Shown here: positions 1 through 8,305 of the stretch, one piece after another
Position numbering within the stretch: position 1 is the first letter of the stretch
Layout of the letters: each line of letters starts with the position of its first letter
Position numbers and translations under genes: made by a program
Notes under the pieces: model-generated
What the model was told of the DNA's origin: nothing
Database searches by the model: none
The model's input: only the letters and a program-made list of their open reading frames with translations
From: Streptomyces griseicoloratus
GTDB taxonomy: Bacteria; Actinomycetota; Actinomycetes; Streptomycetales; Streptomycetaceae
Length of the DNA: 64,000 bases
NCBI RefSeq assembly: GCF_014534645.1
Contig: NZ_JACVQF010000200.1
Coordinates: 372,001 to 436,000, forward strand
Direction: 5' to 3'

Positions 1-849
1 CTCGCGGTAGATGAGCTGCACGACGGTGACGGTGCTGTTGTCGGGGCCGCCCTTGGTGAGGACGAAGAACTGGTCGAAGGCGAGGAGCGATCCGGTGACC
101 GACAGGACGAGGGTGAGGGCGAGGGAGGGGCGCAGCAGCGGCAGGGTGATGTGGCGGAAGGTCTGGCGGCGGCTCGCGCCGTCGATGCGGGCCGCCTCGT
201 ACACGTCGTGTCCGATGCTCTGGAGGCCGACCAGCAGGATGAGCATGTAGAACCCGGCGAACTTCCACACCACCAGGCCGACCGTCGACAGGAGTGCGGC
301 CGTGGGGGTGCCGAGGAAGGAGACGGGTTCGTCGGTGAGGCCGAGACGCTGTGGCAGTGCGGCGATCGGTCCCGCCGAGGGGCTGTAGAAGCCCCAGAAC
401 AGCAGGGAGGCGGAGGCGAGGCCGAGCACGCTGGGCAGGAAGTAGGCGGTGCGCAGGAAGCCGACGCCGGGGCGGGCCTCCTGGACGAGGAGGGCCAGCA
501 GGAGGGCGATGCCGATGAGCAGCACCGTGGTGACGGCGGTGTAGAGCAGGGTGAAGCGGACGGCCGGCCACAGCAGGTCGCCGTCGGCCAGTTCCGTGTA
601 GTTGTCGGGGAGGTTGAGGCTCTGGTAGCCCGTGAGCAGGGGCCAGTCGCTGGCGGACATGCGGCCCACGAGCAGCAGCGGCAGCACGAAGAGGACGGCC
701 ACGAAGGCGGCGGTGGGCGTCGCGTAGCCGATCCCCTTCGCGGTGCGCGTCCGCCACCACGGCGGTCTGCGGCCGGGATCGGTCCGGGCGGCCGCCTTCG
801 GTCCGGCGGCGCGGGCACGTGTCGGTGGGTCGGCGGCTCGGGTGGGCAT
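1..849 (-). CDS. Sugar ABC transporter permease (MalF/UgpA type), 3' end cut off
   Basis: This is an inner-membrane permease subunit of a binding-protein-dependent carbohydrate importer. Reading leftward from the ATG at 849 gives 283 codons and runs off the window edge without a stop. A charged N-terminal tail of about 40 residues is followed by hydrophobic segments, the first near residues 45-65. The cytoplasmic EAA loop that docks on the ATPase is clear: EAARIDGASRRQTFRHITLP, near residues 222-241. The order of segments is that of the MalF/UgpA class. It lies downstream of the solute-binding lipoprotein gene on the same strand, separated by 259 bp that contain a 40-bp tandem repeat. A second permease probably follows outside the window. 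The family is certain; the sugar transported is unknown. Confidence 0.9.
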   Translation of the reverse strand, partial: MPTRAADPPTRARAAGPKAAARTDPGRRPPWWRTRTAKGIGYATPTAAFVAVLFVLPLLLVGRMSASDWPLLTGYQSLNLPDNYTELADGDLLWPAVRFTLLYTAVTTVLLIGIALLLALLVQEARPGVGFLRTAYFLPSVLGLASASLLFWGFYSPSAGPIAALPQRLGLTDEPVSFLGTPTAALLSTVGLVVWKFAGFYMLILLVGLQSIGHDVYEAARIDGASRRQTFRHITLPLLRPSLALTLVLSVTGSLLAFDQFFVLTKGGPDNSTVTVVQLIYRE

Positions 850-890
850 ACGGCTCCCTGGAGTGCGACGGCGTGCACGGAGCGGGCCGG

Positions 891-1052
891 GCGGGTCCGG
901 CTATCGGTCGGCGGACACGGAGTGGATCGGGCAGGTCCGGGTCGCGGTACGGCGAACGCAGAACGGTCGGGCGGGTCCGGGTCGCAGTACGGCCGACGCC
1001 GAACGGTCAAAGCGGGTCCGGGCCGCAGTGCGGCGGCGTGCCGTGCGCGTCG
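891..1052. repeat. Degenerate 40-bp tandem repeat, about four copies, between binding protein and permease genes
   Basis: The core gcgggtccgg (or gcaggtccgg) starts at 891, 931, 971 and 1012, so the period is 40, 40 and 41 bp. Copies two and three, at 931-970 and 971-1010, agree at most positions; the first and last are more diverged. A separate exact 23-bp direct repeat with a 29-bp period overlaps and follows the array (1030-1052 and 1059-1081). No minus-strand reading frame runs through it, so it is an untranslated spacer inside the importer operon. Confidence 0.75.
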
Positions 1053-1108
1053 CGCGGGGCGGCGGCGTGCCGTGCGCGTCGGGCGGTCCGCTCGGCGGAC
1101 GCGCCGGT

Positions 1109-2431
1109 TCAGTCGGCCAACGACCGGCTGATCGCCTCGTTGTCGGCGCGGATGCGCCCCGCGTCGCCGTACACGGCGTCGCGCATCAGCTTCAGCCACG
1201 GCCCGTTCGGGTCGTTGAAGGTCTGGCCGAACTTCCTGGCGTACGGTGTCCGCCCCTTGGCGACGAGCTGGTTGACGGTGACCTGCCGGGGGTCGGCGGC
1301 CGCGTGCCTGTTGTCGGCGAGGTCGGTCCGGGCCACGACGTCGCCGTGCGCGGCGACCACGTCGACCTGGGCCTCGTCGCCGAGCGACCACTTCAGGAAG
1401 TCCCAGGCCTGGTCCGCCTTGTCGCTGGTGGCGGCGATGCCGATGGCGTCCCCGCCGACGAACGTGGACGTGCCGCCGTCGGGCCCGGGGATCGGGGCCA
1501 CCCCGAAGTCGAGGTCGTCGGGCATCAGGCCGAGCGTGGTCGACGGCATCGGCATCACGCCGATGTTCCCCTTCGGGAAGCGGCCGGTCCAGGTGGCGCC
1601 GGTCTCCTCCTTTGCGCCGGCGGCCGCGATGCCGTCCTCGGCCCAGCCCCGGTAGACGTCGTAGACGGACCGTGCCGTCGGCGAGTCCAGGGCGGAGGAG
1701 GTGCCCTCGTCGTTCATGACCTGCTCCCCCGCCGCCCAGATCGACGGCCACCAGGTGAACACGCCGCAGCCGCCGCAGTTCCCGCCGAAGAACGTGCCGT
1801 CGACGCCGCCGCCGAGGGCGTCGACCGCGCGGGCGTGCCGGTCCCACTCGGCGAGGGTGGCCGGCGGCTCGCCGGGGTCGAGGCCCGCCTTCTCGTAGAG
1901 CGTCCTGTTGTAGAAGAGGACGGACAGGTCGAGGGTGTGGGGCACCACGTACCGCTTGCCGTCGTACGTGCCGGCCTTGATGTGGGACGGGGCGAGGTCG
2001 TCGGCGTACGGCAGTGCGTCGATGCGCCCAGACAGGTCGGCGAACAGGCCGGCGGCGGCGTAGTCCGGGGCGAACACCACGTCGGCGGCGAACAGGTCGG
2101 GCAGGTCCTTCGATCCGGCGGCCGTACCGACCTTGGCCTGGTAGTCGTCAGTGGGGATGACGGTCAGCTCCACCTTGTTCCGGTGGCCGGCGTTGTACGC
2201 CTTCACCAGGGCCTGGCTCTGCGCCTGGGTGGCCGCCCGGGTCCACATGGTCAGCGTCGTCCCGTCGTCGACGCCCCGGGTGCTGCCGGATCCGCCACCG
2301 GCTCCCCCGTCGCCTCCGGCGGCTCCCATGCCCTTGCCGCAGCCCGCGGCCAGGGTGGTCAGGACGGCGGCGGCGAGGGCCGCCAGGGCCATACGGCGGA
2401 CCGGTCCGGGCGGTGAGGCGGCTCTCCTCAT
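1109..2431 (-). CDS. Extracellular solute-binding lipoprotein of a sugar ABC importer (family 1)
   Basis: This 440-residue protein captures substrate outside the membrane for the ABC importer. The N-terminus is a lipoprotein signal with a twin-Arg-containing n-region, a hydrophobic stretch and a lipobox LAAGC, placing the acylated Cys at about residue 31. Sequence such as LTMWTRAATQAQSQALVKAY and the later VGGDAIGIAATSDKADQAWDF is typical of family 1 binding proteins for oligosaccharides. I chose the ATG at 2431 because GGGGAGC lies about 6 bases upstream; a longer frame to 2461 adds residues before the signal peptide without a ribosome site. It is the first gene of the operon and is divergent from the LacI regulator. 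Operator candidates lie just upstream. Confidence 0.9.
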   Translation of the reverse strand: MRRAASPPGPVRRMALAALAAAVLTTLAAGCGKGMGAAGGDGGAGGGSGSTRGVDDGTTLTMWTRAATQAQSQALVKAYNAGHRNKVELTVIPTDDYQAKVGTAAGSKDLPDLFAADVVFAPDYAAAGLFADLSGRIDALPYADDLAPSHIKAGTYDGKRYVVPHTLDLSVLFYNRTLYEKAGLDPGEPPATLAEWDRHARAVDALGGGVDGTFFGGNCGGCGVFTWWPSIWAAGEQVMNDEGTSSALDSPTARSVYDVYRGWAEDGIAAAGAKEETGATWTGRFPKGNIGVMPMPSTTLGLMPDDLDFGVAPIPGPDGGTSTFVGGDAIGIAATSDKADQAWDFLKWSLGDEAQVDVVAAHGDVVARTDLADNRHAAADPRQVTVNQLVAKGRTPYARKFGQTFNDPNGPWLKLMRDAVYGDAGRIRADNEAISRSLAD

Positions 2432-2481
2432 GGTGAACGCTCCCCTGATACGGCCGCGCACGGAGTGCGGCTCCGAAAGAC

Positions 2482-2499
2482 TGGGAAAAGGCTTTCGGT
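2482..2499. promoter_or_regulatory. LacI-type operator candidate, importer side
   Basis: The 18-bp element reads TGGGAAAAGGCTTTCGGT. The same element occurs inverted at 2582-2599, matching 15 of 18 bases. A further CCGAAAG at 2473-2479 pairs with CTTTCGG at 2492-2498. It lies 51-68 bp before the binding-protein start codon, a sensible place for repression of the importer. Assignment to the adjacent LacI protein is inferred from position. Confidence 0.6.
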
Positions 2500-2581
2500 T
2501 GGAACGTAGGGGGTGGCCATGTCACCGTCAATAGGTCTGCGACAGCGTGGAGTTGAAGAGGTGATGATCCGTCGCGCGACG

Positions 2582-2599
2582 ACCGAAAACCTTTTCCGG
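2582..2599. promoter_or_regulatory. LacI-type operator candidate, regulator side
   Basis: The sequence accgaaaaccttttccgg is an imperfect 17-bp palindrome (CCG-AAA...TTT-CGG) and the inverted partner of 2482-2499. It ends 31 bp before the LacI start codon, suggesting autoregulation and possibly looping between two sites about 100 bp apart. Confidence 0.6.
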
Positions 2600-2629
2600 G
2601 CGTCCGAAATCTCGACTACACTCGCCGCC

Positions 2630-3679
2630 ATGAAGCCCGCCGATCCCCCGAAGCCGGCAAGCGGCCCGACCCGCGCCCGCGCCGCCACGCTGACCGACGT
2701 GGCGCGCCTCGCCGGGGTATCGGTGGCCACGGCGTCCAAGGCCCTCAACGGACGCAGTCAGGTGCGCGCCGAGACCCGGGTGCGGGTGCAGGAGGCGGCC
2801 GAGCGGCTGGCCTTCCGCCCCAACCCGCTCGCGCGCAGTCTCCTCGCCGGGCGCACCGGCACGGTCGGGCTGCTGACGAGCGACCTGGAGGGGCGCTTCA
2901 GCATCCCGATCCTGATGGGCGCCGAGGACGCGTTCGGCGCGGGCCGCGCCGCGGTGTTCCTCTGTGACGCGCGCGGCGACTCGATCCGTGAACAGCACCA
3001 TGTGCAGGCCCTGCTGGAGCGCCGCGTCGACGGGCTCATCGTGGTCGGCTCCCGTACGGATCCGCGCCCGTCGCTCGGCCGCGGACTGCCGGTACCCGTC
3101 GTGTACGCCTACGCTCCCTCGTCCGACACGGACGAGGATCTGTCGATCGTCCCCGACAGCGTCGGCGCCGGGCGCATGGCCGTCGGGCACCTGCTCGCCT
3201 GCGGGCGCAGCCGCATCGCGCACATCACCGGGGACGTGAACTACCTGGCGGCCCGCGAACGCGCCGAGGGCGCGGCCCGGGCCATGGGCGAGGCGGGTCT
3301 GCACCTGCTCGAAGAGCCGCTGTACGGGAACTGGTCGGAGGGGTGGGGCAGGGCCGCGGCCACCATGCTCCTGGACCGCCACCCGGATCTCGACGCGCTG
3401 CTGTGCGGCAGCGACCAGATCGCGCGGGGCGCCCTCGACATCCTGCGGGAGCGGGGCCGCACGGTGCCGGACGAGGTGGCGGTCATGGGCTTCGACAACT
3501 GGCATGCCGTCACGGACGGCGCGCGCCCCTCGCTGACCAGCGTGGACCACAACCTCCAGGAGATCGGCCGGGTGGCGGCCCAGGCGCTGTTCCAGGCGAT
3601 CGACGGCCGCATGCGGCGGGGCGTGGAGCTGCAGCCCGGGCGGGTGGTGATCCGGGCGTCGACGGTGGCCCTGGGCTGA
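2630..3679 (+). CDS. LacI-family transcriptional repressor
   Basis: This 349-residue regulator probably controls the divergent sugar importer. After a short Pro-rich tail, the DNA-binding helix-turn-helix is TLTDVARLAGVSVATASKAL, near residues 21-40, with the hinge segment FRPNPLARSL. A periplasmic-binding-protein-like effector domain fills the rest, with typical strands such as RVDGLIVVGS and VAVMGFDNW. I start it at the ATG at 2630, because the in-frame extension to 2513 would run through the operator region. The length is normal for the family. The effector is presumably a sugar related to the importer substrate; nothing in the sequence names it. Confidence 0.92.
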   Translation: MKPADPPKPASGPTRARAATLTDVARLAGVSVATASKALNGRSQVRAETRVRVQEAAERLAFRPNPLARSLLAGRTGTVGLLTSDLEGRFSIPILMGAEDAFGAGRAAVFLCDARGDSIREQHHVQALLERRVDGLIVVGSRTDPRPSLGRGLPVPVVYAYAPSSDTDEDLSIVPDSVGAGRMAVGHLLACGRSRIAHITGDVNYLAARERAEGAARAMGEAGLHLLEEPLYGNWSEGWGRAAATMLLDRHPDLDALLCGSDQIARGALDILRERGRTVPDEVAVMGFDNWHAVTDGARPSLTSVDHNLQEIGRVAAQALFQAIDGRMRRGVELQPGRVVIRASTVALG

Positions 3680-3722
3680 GACCGCGGTGCCGTCGTCCCG
3701 TGCGCACTCGCCGCCGATCGCG

Positions 3723-4334
3723 TCACGGTGCGACCGGCTGCTCGTTCCGGTCCCCGGTGGGGTGGGGGCAGGAGGCCGCGACCACGAACGGCCACACCGA
3801 CTGAGCGGTGGTCACGACGCGTTCGGCTACACCGGCGCCACCCTGCCGGTGCATCTCGATCAGGAACCAGGCTCCGCCGGCGGCCATCAGGGCCGTCACC
3901 GCGACCGAGGGCGCGAGCCGGAGGGCCCAGGGAGCGGCGTCGCCACCGCCCCCGGCGGCCAGGACCGGCCACACCGCCAGCAGGGTGAACCCGACGGCCA
4001 CCACGGTGCCGTGACGCAGGGAGCCGCCGCTGCTCGGCGCCGGGATCAGCACCACGGCCAACGCCGACAGTCCGCCACCGGCCAACGCCAAACGTCCGGC
4101 GAGTGCGGCCGCCCGCAGGCCCCAGGCGGTCAGCAGGTGGCAGGCTCCCAGAGCGAGGAACGCCCCGGTCATCACCCAGAATCCCGAGGCTCCGTAGGCC
4201 CCCAGGACGCTGATGGTCTCGGTGGCCGGGTCGTAGACGGGCCCTTCGAGCAGCGCCGCGATCGTCCAGCCTCCGATCAGCAGGACGGGCGCGCACCCCG
4301 ACGAGAGAAGGACCCATCTGGGAACAAGTCGCAT
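3723..4334 (-). CDS. DUF998-family integral membrane protein
   Basis: This 203-residue protein is dominated by about six hydrophobic helices. Its first half carries sequence typical of DUF998 proteins, including YDPATETISVLGAYGASGFW after the first helix. The C-terminal tail is short and hydrophilic. The biochemical function of the family is unknown. It lies downstream of the ArsR-type regulator on the same strand with a gap of 72 bp, so the two may be cotranscribed. That gap holds a GC-rich inverted repeat (4366-4372 with 4381-4387) that could attenuate transcription. The family call is likely; no specific role can be given. Confidence 0.75.
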   Translation of the reverse strand: MRLVPRWVLLSSGCAPVLLIGGWTIAALLEGPVYDPATETISVLGAYGASGFWVMTGAFLALGACHLLTAWGLRAAALAGRLALAGGGLSALAVVLIPAPSSGGSLRHGTVVAVGFTLLAVWPVLAAGGGGDAAPWALRLAPSVAVTALMAAGGAWFLIEMHRQGGAGVAERVVTTAQSVWPFVVAASCPHPTGDRNEQPVAP

Positions 4335-4406
4335 CGATCAACCATAAAACGCCCGTCTTGCCCCCCGCCCGGCGCCGGGTCCGGGCGTTCGGTGTCTCCT
4401 GGACCG

Positions 4407-5387
4407 TCACCCGCCTGTCGCCAGCGCGCCCCCGAGGGAGGTCCGCTCGTAGACGACGTGCCGTCCGTACCGCCGGGAGGTGAGCAGTCCGGCTTCGCGC
4501 AGGACGGTGAGGTGTGAGGAGACCGAGGAGGGAGCGAGTTCGAGCCGGCGGGCGAGGGAGGTCGTGCTCGCGGGCGTGTCGAGTGCGGCGAGTACGGCGG
4601 CCCGGCCGCGCCCCAGCAGGCGTACGAGGGTGTCCGGGGTCCGTTCGGCGGGTTCGGACCACAGGTGGACGATGCCGCGGGCCGGATAGGCGAGAGTGGG
4701 CTGCCGGGGCGGCTCGAAGGTGCCGATCACCTTCGGCCAGATGAAGACGCTGGGCATGAGGACCAGTCCCTGTCCGTGCAGGTGCCGCTCGTGCTCGGCC
4801 CGCGCCGCGACGGTCAGCGTTCCGGCGTGCCAGGCGCAGCCGGCGCTGATCTCGGGGAGCAGTTCCCCCAGGCCGTGCTCGGCGAGCCGGCGGGAGCGGA
4901 AGGCGATGTCGGCCTCCAGCAGGGCGTGCAGGCGGGGCCAGTCCGGTTCGACGAGGTGGTGCCAGACCTGCTCCAGCAGGCCGGACAGGTCCCGGATCAT
5001 CCGGTCCGGGTGCCCCAGCCAGGCCCGCTCGCGGGCGGCATCGAGTGCGCCCGGGGTGGCCGAGAGCGAGCGGACGGCGTCCGCGCGGACGGAGTCGGGG
5101 TCGGCGGCACGGACCGCGGCGATCTCCTGCTCGAAGGTGGCCGCCGGGCCGTTCGGGGGTGGGCAGAGCCACCCGGGTGTCGGACCGTGGAGCGGCATCA
5201 GCAGCCACAGGGGCGTGAGATCGAGGGCGGCCGCCCGCTCCCGGTTCCGGCGCAGCCACGGCCGCAGATAGGCCCTGCGGTCAGGGCGCTTGAGGGTGCG
5301 CGCAGCCTCCTGGGTCTCCCACAGCGGCGAGACGGCGAAGCGGCAGTTGAGGTAGTCGTCCTCGTCGAAGTGCAGGCGCGTCGGCAT
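4407..5387 (-). CDS. ArsR-type winged-helix transcriptional regulator with a large N-terminal domain
   Basis: This 326-residue protein carries a winged helix-turn-helix at its C-terminus (about residues 245-320). The sequence AALDTPASTTSLARRLELAP is followed by SSVSSHLTVLREAGLLTSRR and RYGRHVVYERT, as in ArsR/SmtB proteins. No metal-binding ELCVCDL-like motif is seen, so it is unlikely to be a metal sensor. The first 240 residues form a separate domain of the kind found in many large Streptomyces ArsR-like proteins, with no recognised ligand. I start at the ATG at 5387, which has a GGGGGG tract immediately upstream. The frame stays open to 5621 but has no other credible start. Target genes are unknown; the DUF998 gene directly downstream is one candidate. 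Confidence 0.8.
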   Translation of the reverse strand: MPTRLHFDEDDYLNCRFAVSPLWETQEAARTLKRPDRRAYLRPWLRRNRERAAALDLTPLWLLMPLHGPTPGWLCPPPNGPAATFEQEIAAVRAADPDSVRADAVRSLSATPGALDAARERAWLGHPDRMIRDLSGLLEQVWHHLVEPDWPRLHALLEADIAFRSRRLAEHGLGELLPEISAGCAWHAGTLTVAARAEHERHLHGQGLVLMPSVFIWPKVIGTFEPPRQPTLAYPARGIVHLWSEPAERTPDTLVRLLGRGRAAVLAALDTPASTTSLARRLELAPSSVSSHLTVLREAGLLTSRRYGRHVVYERTSLGGALATGG

Positions 5388-5719
5388 GTTCCCCCCATGA
5401 CACGTCGGGCCGACGACGGGCGGGCCGGCCCGGGTCGGCTTCCACGGCCGCGGCCGCCCCGCCCGCCGGGACGAAGGCGCGGCCTCCCGTCTGCTTCCCA
5501 GCCCGCCATCTGTCATGCCTGGGTCATTCCGGCCATCGGAGGCGTCCGCCGGGGCGACGATTCGCCTCCGCCCGAATCTGTTGGCCTGCGGGTGCACGGC
5601 AGCCAGACTCACACCTCCCACAGGCCACCTCGGGCTGCTGCGGCCCCGGGACGCGACGGCAGGCGCTCTTCCGCCGTCCGGTGGCCGCCCGCACCGGCAT
5701 CACTGACGAAGGGCATCGC
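5388..5719. other. 332-bp divergent intergenic region, no gene seen
   Basis: This region separates the ArsR-type regulator (minus) from the secreted-protein gene (plus) and must hold both promoters. I see no convincing -35/-10 pair, no long inverted repeat and no small reading frame with a ribosome site except the GAAGGG just before the secreted-protein start at 5720. Confidence 0.5.
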
Positions 5720-7363
5720 ATGAGCCGACTGTTGTCGCGCACACGCCTGGCCGCCGGCACGGCACTGGCCGGGGCGCTGATATCCGCGCTCCTCCCCGTC
5801 GGCGGCACGGCCCCGGCGACGGCCGCGGACGATCCCGTCCCGGTGCACGAGGGCATGCCCGACGACGGCTTCGCCGACGAGCACGAGGGCGAGCAGGACG
5901 ACACGGTCGGCCCCGGCGGCACCCCTTCGGCCACCGCTCCGGCACCGGCCGATCCGGTGCCCGGCCGGCCGGGCGACTTCCGGCTCGCCGCGGGCTCCGA
6001 CCTCACGGGGCTGGTGAACCGGCTGGACGCCGCGCTGCCCAAGCAGGGACTGACCGAGCTGATGGAGCAGGCCAACCGGTCCGCCGGCCGGGACGGCGAC
6101 TGCGGCTCCACCGGCATCTACGGTCCCGACCTCCTGGTCACCGACCGGGTGTGCTGGGAGAACGACGACGCCACCTCCACGGAGTGGGTCCCGCAGGCGA
6201 TCTCCGGCGTGTCCGACGCACAGGAGGACGAGGACTGGGGCACCTCGGACGCCGAGCCGATCGCGGTCGGCTCGTACGACGCGCGGAATCCCGGCCGCAG
6301 CGATCAGGCCTCGGGCCGGGAGGACTGCCTGGAGGCGAGCGCGTCCGACGCCTGCAACGAGAAGGGCGTCCGCGTCAGCTTCTTCAACCAGGCCACCAAG
6401 AAGTACCGGCACGTCCTGCTGGTCTGGCCGTACGTGAACTCCAAGGAGCACATCTCCTTCGACGCGCTGCACGCCCGGGAGGGCAGGTGCACCGGCACGG
6501 TCACCGCGAGCTGCAAGGCGCAGAACGGCATCCACGCCGGCGGCATGGTCTGGTACGGCAACCATCTGTATGTCGCGGACACGGCCAACGGTCTGCGCGT
6601 CTTCGACCTGCGCCGGATCATGGACCTCAACCCGGACGGCGACGCCGGGACCGACGACCCCACGCCGGACGGACTGGTCAGCGACGTGCAGGACAAGAAG
6701 CGTGTCGGCCGTCAGAGCAACGTCTGGTACGGCTACGGCTACCGCTATGTCATGCCGCAGGTCGCGACGCTGCGGTTCACCACGGCGCGGAACGCCGGCG
6801 ACACGAGCAAGAACCAGTGCTACACCACCGGCCGCCCGAAGGCCTCGTACGTCTCCCTGGACCGTACCGGCACGGACCACATGGTGCTGGGCGAGTACTG
6901 CAACTTCAACGGCGGCACGAGTCCGGGCCGGGTGGGCACCTACCCCATGACGGCACTCACCGCGGCCGTGGAGGGCGCGCCCGGCACGGTCGCGGACGCC
7001 GACCTGGCCTACGGGCTGCCGACCGGAGGATCGTTCGACGGCGAGCCGTTGTGGCACAAGATCCAGGGGGCCCTGCGGTACGAGGGCAAGTGGTACTTCC
7101 ACCGCAGCAACGCCTACGACAACGGCCGCCTGCTGCAGGCCACCCCGCGCACGGTCGACGGCACCGACCGGCTGGTCGGCACCGAGAAGGCGCTCCAGAG
7201 CTCCTTCGGACCGGAGGACCTGTACATGGCGCACGGGCGGGGCGACGGCCGGCCTCCCCGGCTGTGGTCGCTGAGCGAGCACGCGCCGAGCGCCTGCGGT
7301 CTCTGCGAACGGGAGGTGTACAGCTACGACATGGGTGAGGTGGTCGCCGGCTTCGGCTCCTGA
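5720..7363 (+). CDS. Secreted protein of unknown function, 547 residues
   Basis: The product begins with a classical Sec signal peptide: basic MSRLLSRTRL, a hydrophobic run ending near SALLPV, and Ala-rich cleavage sequence near residue 36. A disordered acidic/Pro-rich linker extends to about residue 90. The mature domain is rich in Tyr, Trp, Gly and paired Cys residues, as in GDCGSTGIYGPDLLV, CWENDDATSTEW and MVWYGNHLYVADTANGLRVF. The last segment resembles a beta-propeller blade, but I recognise no catalytic motif. The C-terminal CGLCEREVYSYDMG suggests a disulfide. The start at 5720 follows GAAGGG at good spacing. It is transcribed alone. Extracellular location is well supported; function is not known. 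Confidence 0.8.
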   Translation: MSRLLSRTRLAAGTALAGALISALLPVGGTAPATAADDPVPVHEGMPDDGFADEHEGEQDDTVGPGGTPSATAPAPADPVPGRPGDFRLAAGSDLTGLVNRLDAALPKQGLTELMEQANRSAGRDGDCGSTGIYGPDLLVTDRVCWENDDATSTEWVPQAISGVSDAQEDEDWGTSDAEPIAVGSYDARNPGRSDQASGREDCLEASASDACNEKGVRVSFFNQATKKYRHVLLVWPYVNSKEHISFDALHAREGRCTGTVTASCKAQNGIHAGGMVWYGNHLYVADTANGLRVFDLRRIMDLNPDGDAGTDDPTPDGLVSDVQDKKRVGRQSNVWYGYGYRYVMPQVATLRFTTARNAGDTSKNQCYTTGRPKASYVSLDRTGTDHMVLGEYCNFNGGTSPGRVGTYPMTALTAAVEGAPGTVADADLAYGLPTGGSFDGEPLWHKIQGALRYEGKWYFHRSNAYDNGRLLQATPRTVDGTDRLVGTEKALQSSFGPEDLYMAHGRGDGRPPRLWSLSEHAPSACGLCEREVYSYDMGEVVAGFGS

Positions 7364-7379
7364 CCCTCCCCCTTTCCGC

Positions 7380-7403
7380 TTTCGCCGTTTCGCCGTTTCG
7401 CCT
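7380..7403. repeat. Three tandem 8-mers, tttcgccg
   Basis: Two exact copies and one copy with a final-base change lie just after the secreted-protein stop codon. This is a minor simple repeat. The rest of the 203-bp spacer before the next gene holds an imperfect GC hairpin near 7453-7480 that may end transcription. Confidence 0.6.
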
Positions 7404-7566
7404 GCGTCCTGCGGGAGACCCCGGACAAGGACAGGACAACCCTGACGCGTCTGGGGCTCGCGGTCCCCCGCGGGAGCCCGCCGCCGGGTCGCCCGGCCCG
7501 TCGGCGGCGCAAGCGGGCGAACCCGCCCCAGGGCGCCTCCTCGCCCGAGGAAGGCGGACATCAGGT

Positions 7567-8229
7567 ATGCGATTCCACGACCGCCGGGAAGCCGGCCAGG
7601 AGCTCGCCGCCCGGCTCACCGAGTGGGCGGCCGGCGGAGATCTCGTCCGCCCCGTCGTCCTGGCGCTGCCCAGAGGCGGGGTTCCGGTGGCGGCTCCGGT
7701 CGCCCAGGCCCTGTCCGCACCGCTGGATGTGCTGGTCGCCCGGAAGATCGGCCTTCCCGGACAGCCGGAGCTGGGGGTCGGTGCGATCGTGGGCGACGAT
7801 CCGCCGCTGTTCGACGGGCGTACGTTCCAGATGCTGGGCCTCGACGAGGACAGCCTCGGCCCGCAGGTCGCCCGCGAGCGGACCGAACTGCACCGCCGTG
7901 AGGTGCTGTACCGGGGCGACCGGCCCGCGACCGACGTCACGGACCGGACCGTGATCGTCATCGACGACGGTCTCGCCACCGGCGTCACCGCACGCGCCGC
8001 CCTGCGCCACCTGCGCCGGCGGAACCCGGGCCGCCTGATACTGGCCGTCCCCGTCGGCGCTCCCGACTCCGTCGCCGCGATGAGCCAGGAGGCCGATGAC
8101 GTCCTCTGCCTCTACCAGCCGCCGGAGTTCCGCGCGGTCGGCGAGTGGTACGTGAACTTCGACCAGACCGGCGACGACGAGGTGATCGACACCCTGCGGC
8201 GGCACAGCGCCCCGGCACCGGAGCGCTGA
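7567..8229 (+). CDS. Predicted phosphoribosyltransferase (COG1926 type)
   Basis: This 220-residue cytosolic protein has a type I phosphoribosyltransferase fold. The PRPP-binding loop VIVIDDGLATGVTA is at about residues 129-142, with the two acidic residues followed by the Thr-Gly pair. The early segment VVLALPRGGVPVAAPVA and DVLVARKIGLPG are typical of the COG1926 subgroup, which lacks a defined base substrate. In mycobacteria this domain is found fused to a dienelactone-hydrolase-like domain (Rv0571c type). Here a protein of that second class is encoded convergently next door (8306-8965), which suggests a functional link. Substrate cannot be inferred. Confidence 0.85.
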   Translation: MRFHDRREAGQELAARLTEWAAGGDLVRPVVLALPRGGVPVAAPVAQALSAPLDVLVARKIGLPGQPELGVGAIVGDDPPLFDGRTFQMLGLDEDSLGPQVARERTELHRREVLYRGDRPATDVTDRTVIVIDDGLATGVTARAALRHLRRRNPGRLILAVPVGAPDSVAAMSQEADDVLCLYQPPEFRAVGEWYVNFDQTGDDEVIDTLRRHSAPAPER

Positions 8230-8305
8230 GGGCGCTGAGGGCGGTGCCGGGGGGCGGGGTCCGGGCCTGACGGGCGAGCCGTTGCTCTGCCTCGCAGACC
8301 GGCTA

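Noticed and set aside
891-1081. Repeat array as a possible CRISPR
   Set aside because: Units are contiguous 40-bp degenerate repeats with no unique spacers and no cas genes nearby.
3241-5259. Open minus-strand frame of about 672 codons across the LacI, DUF998 and ArsR-type genes
   Set aside because: It crosses three genes with recognised families and is Pro/Arg/Ala-rich, as expected for a GC-rich shadow frame.
5609-7561. Open minus-strand frame of about 650 codons over the secreted-protein gene
   Set aside because: Arg/Gly/Val-rich composition without motifs; the plus-strand frame has a signal peptide and ribosome site.
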